Of a stretch of DNA of 7,174 bases, positions 6,188 to 7,174 are shown piece after piece (positions within the stretch are counted from its first letter, which is position 1; every line of letters begins with the position of its first letter). The notes under the pieces are model-generated. The model ran no database searches and was not told the origin of the DNA. It saw only the letters and a program-made list of their open reading frames with translations. This DNA comes from Acidobacteriota bacterium (GTDB lineage: Bacteria; Acidobacteriota; Thermoanaerobaculia; Multivoradales; SZUA-115). Position numbers and translations under genes: made by a program. The stretch is taken from contig QIHU01000434.1 in the NCBI GenBank assembly GCA_003231035.1, forward strand, positions 1 through 7,174, given 5' to 3'.

Positions 6188-6445
6188 CTAGGCGTTGCCA
6201 AGATCCTGCTCAAGTTCTTCCGGGTCTACACCGATCGGCGATAGCCCGAAGTGGTCAAGCCGGAACATGAACTCCACCCTCCTCAGGCCAGCCAGCTCCG
6301 CCGCTCGCCCGGTGGTCAGTCGGCCCAGCTCATCGAGTTTGACCGCAAGAAGAAGCCGCGCCTCGGCCTCAAATTCCTCCGGGCTCTCCTTGAGGGAGAG
6401 AAGAAGGTCATCCGAGTAGGGGATGGTCAGTGCGTGGTGCGCCAT
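6188..6445 (-). CDS. UPF0175 family antitoxin
   Basis: An 85-residue protein starting at the ATG at 6445, with GGAAGGAAA a few bases upstream. It shows the UPF0175 pattern: a short strand (ALTIPYSDDLLLSL), helix EEFEAEARLLLAVKL, then LGRLTTGRAAELAGLRRVEF and MFRLDHFGLSPI (about 40-71), a helix-turn-helix-like unit, and an acidic tail PEELEQDLGNA. Length is normal and the frame is intact. UPF0175 proteins are antitoxins paired with DUF3368 PIN-domain toxins, and the stub of such a toxin follows. With the toxin broken, this is an orphan antitoxin that could still bind its own operator or neutralise a related toxin encoded elsewhere. Confidence 0.8.
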   Translation of the reverse strand: MAHHALTIPYSDDLLLSLKESPEEFEAEARLLLAVKLDELGRLTTGRAAELAGLRRVEFMFRLDHFGLSPIGVDPEELEQDLGNA

Positions 6446-6696
6446 TGCATTTCCTTCCTCGTCGTTCTCTCGTACTTCAAGTCTCGGGCTGGCTTACTGT
6501 CCCGCTGCGTAGGCTCTTCGATAACGTGCTGCTCGCGCCAGAAATCTGGTCCACCGTCTACAGAGCCGTTCTGGTCGCAGGGTGAGCATAGCGGATTGGG
6601 ATGTTGGACCGGCATTGATCAAGCAGCCTATCGAGGAGAACCAGGCAGTGGCAGGCTACCGCCGCTCCAGCTGGCGAAGCACCTGGCGCCTTCTGT
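6446..6696. other. Gene-free stretch between UPF0175 start and R3
   Basis: The promoter of the minus-strand UPF0175 gene should lie here, but I see no clear -35/-10 pair. The rest shows no frame with family likeness; a short plus-strand run (VLLAPEIWSTVYRAVLVAG, near 6525-6580) ends at a stop and is not recognisable. Sequence related to R2 begins on its right side. Confidence 0.4.
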
Positions 6697-6753
6697 TGGG
6701 TTCAGTCCTTCTTCGGTTTGAGCTGCTCGGACCTGCCGGTCTGTGAGTCCCAT
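6697..6753 (-). pseudogene. Tyrosine integrase, extreme N-terminus only
   Basis: From the ATG at 6753, with GGGAGG five bases upstream, the frame encodes MGLTDRQVRAAQTEEGLN. This matches the first 18 residues of the integrase at 1434 (MGLTNRQIRAAQTKEGLN) and the usual opening of P4-type integrases. After GLN the likeness stops abruptly, so nearly the whole enzyme was lost by deletion or rearrangement. The shared ribosome site and start confirm that the repeat ends carry the integrase expression region. Confidence 0.65.
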
Positions 6754-6760
6754 CCATGCC

Positions 6761-6807
6761 TCCCAGATCCCAGATCCCAGATCCCAGATCCCAGATCCCA
6801 GATCCCA
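6761..6807. repeat. 7-bp tandem repeat, about 6.7 copies
   Basis: Six perfect TCCCAGA units (6761-6802) plus TCCCA. On the minus strand they read as repeated TCTGGGA just upstream of the GGGAGG ribosome site of the integrase start. R2 has only about two units at the same place, so the copy number has changed between ends. Confidence 0.95.
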
Positions 6808-7014
6808 ACGATAGCCACGATGGCCACGATGAGTTGTCGTTGCTCCATCGTTGCCAGAATGCATGCGCTTGGGTGAGCCCCTGTGCATTCATATGACGCA
6901 CCATGAGCCAATGCTAAGTGCAACCAGGTCAACCGTTTACGGCAATCTCGCTGAGGCGGGGCGAGCAAGCATGAGCCCTGGCGAGGCCTCTTGAGAATAT
7001 AAGCCACTGGTAAA

Positions 7015-7059
7015 CTACGGATCAGGAGGTTTGGGGTTCGAATCCCTATGGGTGCACCA
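7015..7059 (+). pseudogene. tRNA-Arg(ACG)-like 3' half
   Basis: Forty-five bases parse exactly as tRNA positions 32-76: loop CTACGGA with anticodon ACG, stem TCAGG, variable loop AGGTT, T-arm TGGGG-TTCGAAT-CCCTA (all five positions pair, allowing G-T), acceptor TGGGTGC, A, CCA. The preceding bases GTAAA do not pair with TCAGG, and no D-arm or matching 5' acceptor strand exists, so it is not a whole tRNA. The break at the anticodon loop fits an attachment crossover there. The isotype call rests on the anticodon loop. Confidence 0.7.
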
Positions 7060-7083
7060 TTTAAACCCTTTCCCCTCAATAGG

Positions 7084-7174
7084 TTACGACTCATTGACTT
7101 CGAGCAATATGCCCGAAGTGCGTCTGTCGTTGCTCTATCGTTGCCAGAATGCACGGGGTGGGGGTGTGCCGAGC
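7084..7174. repeat. Terminal direct repeat, right copy
   Basis: Identical to positions 1-91. It begins 24 bases after the CCA of the tRNA-Arg-like fragment at 7059. If the ends are joined, R3 is followed directly by R1, with about 280 bp between their two tRNA-like CCA ends. Confidence 0.95.

Larger units (their letters stand above)
6720..7059 (+). repeat. Repeat end R3: integrase start, 7-bp tandem array, tandem site, tRNA-Arg-like 3' half
   Basis: R3 is the best-preserved of the three ends. In order it has the integrase start (minus), a CCCAGAT array, paired CGTTGC hexamers (6838-6843 and 6849-6854), GCATGCGCTTGGGTGAG, TAAGTGCAACC then GTCAACC, CTCTTGAGAA, and a tRNA-like 3' half ending at 7059. 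The spacing from the second hexamer to the CCA end is 210 bp, against 207 in R2 and 203 in R1. Confidence 0.75.

Noticed and set aside
6761..6807. Possible CRISPR array from regular repeats
   Set aside because: Units are 7 bp and directly adjacent with no spacers; this is a simple tandem repeat.

Overview
This is a mosaic of integrative-element debris, small toxin-antitoxin genes and one cargo pair of unknown purpose. No ribosomal, housekeeping or replication gene is present. Gene starts use clear GGAGG-type ribosome sites, and the tRNA pieces carry an encoded CCA, so a bacterium is likely. The phylum cannot be fixed: the toxin-antitoxin families seen here (TumE/DUF6516, DUF433, UPF0175/DUF3368) are scattered across several phyla. 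The first 91 bases are identical to the last 91, so the molecule closes into a circle of 7083 bp, or is a tandem or assembly-graph loop.

Three related repeat ends organise the window. I call them R1 (about 41-259), R2 (about 1400-1700) and R3 (about 6720-7059). Each has a tandem CGTTGC-type site about 205 bp before a tRNA-like 3' half ending in CCA. In R1 the half is tRNA-Phe-like (anticodon GAA), in R3 it is tRNA-Arg-like (anticodon ACG), and in R2 it is a decayed version of the R3 type. On the minus strand R2 and R3 also carry the start of a P4-type tyrosine integrase (MGLT[ND]RQ[IV]RAAQT...) behind a GGGAGG ribosome site. They therefore look like attachment ends of related tRNA-targeting elements.

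Segment 260-1700 holds an intact two-gene toxin-antitoxin-like unit (436-705 and 702-1136, overlapping in ATGA) and a truncated, frameshifted integrase N-terminus (about 1140-1434, minus). Segment 1701-7059 holds a frameshifted DUF433 antitoxin (1809-2095), a decayed integrase middle domain (about 2190-2625, minus), a poorly coding stretch (2640-3250), two cargo genes on the plus strand, and an intact UPF0175 antitoxin with the stub of its DUF3368 toxin on the minus strand (6010-6445).

The cargo pair is the most interesting part. The first gene (3254-4018) encodes a 254-residue protein I cannot name, with a layout that faintly recalls ADP-ribosyltransferase-type toxins. The second (4082-6013) encodes a complete SidA/IucD/PvdA-type flavin N-hydroxylase preceded by about 170 residues that I do not recognise. 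No NRPS or siderophore-synthetase gene accompanies it, and a residue that contacts the substrate in ornithine hydroxylases is changed. Whether the two genes act together is inference from proximity and shared strand.
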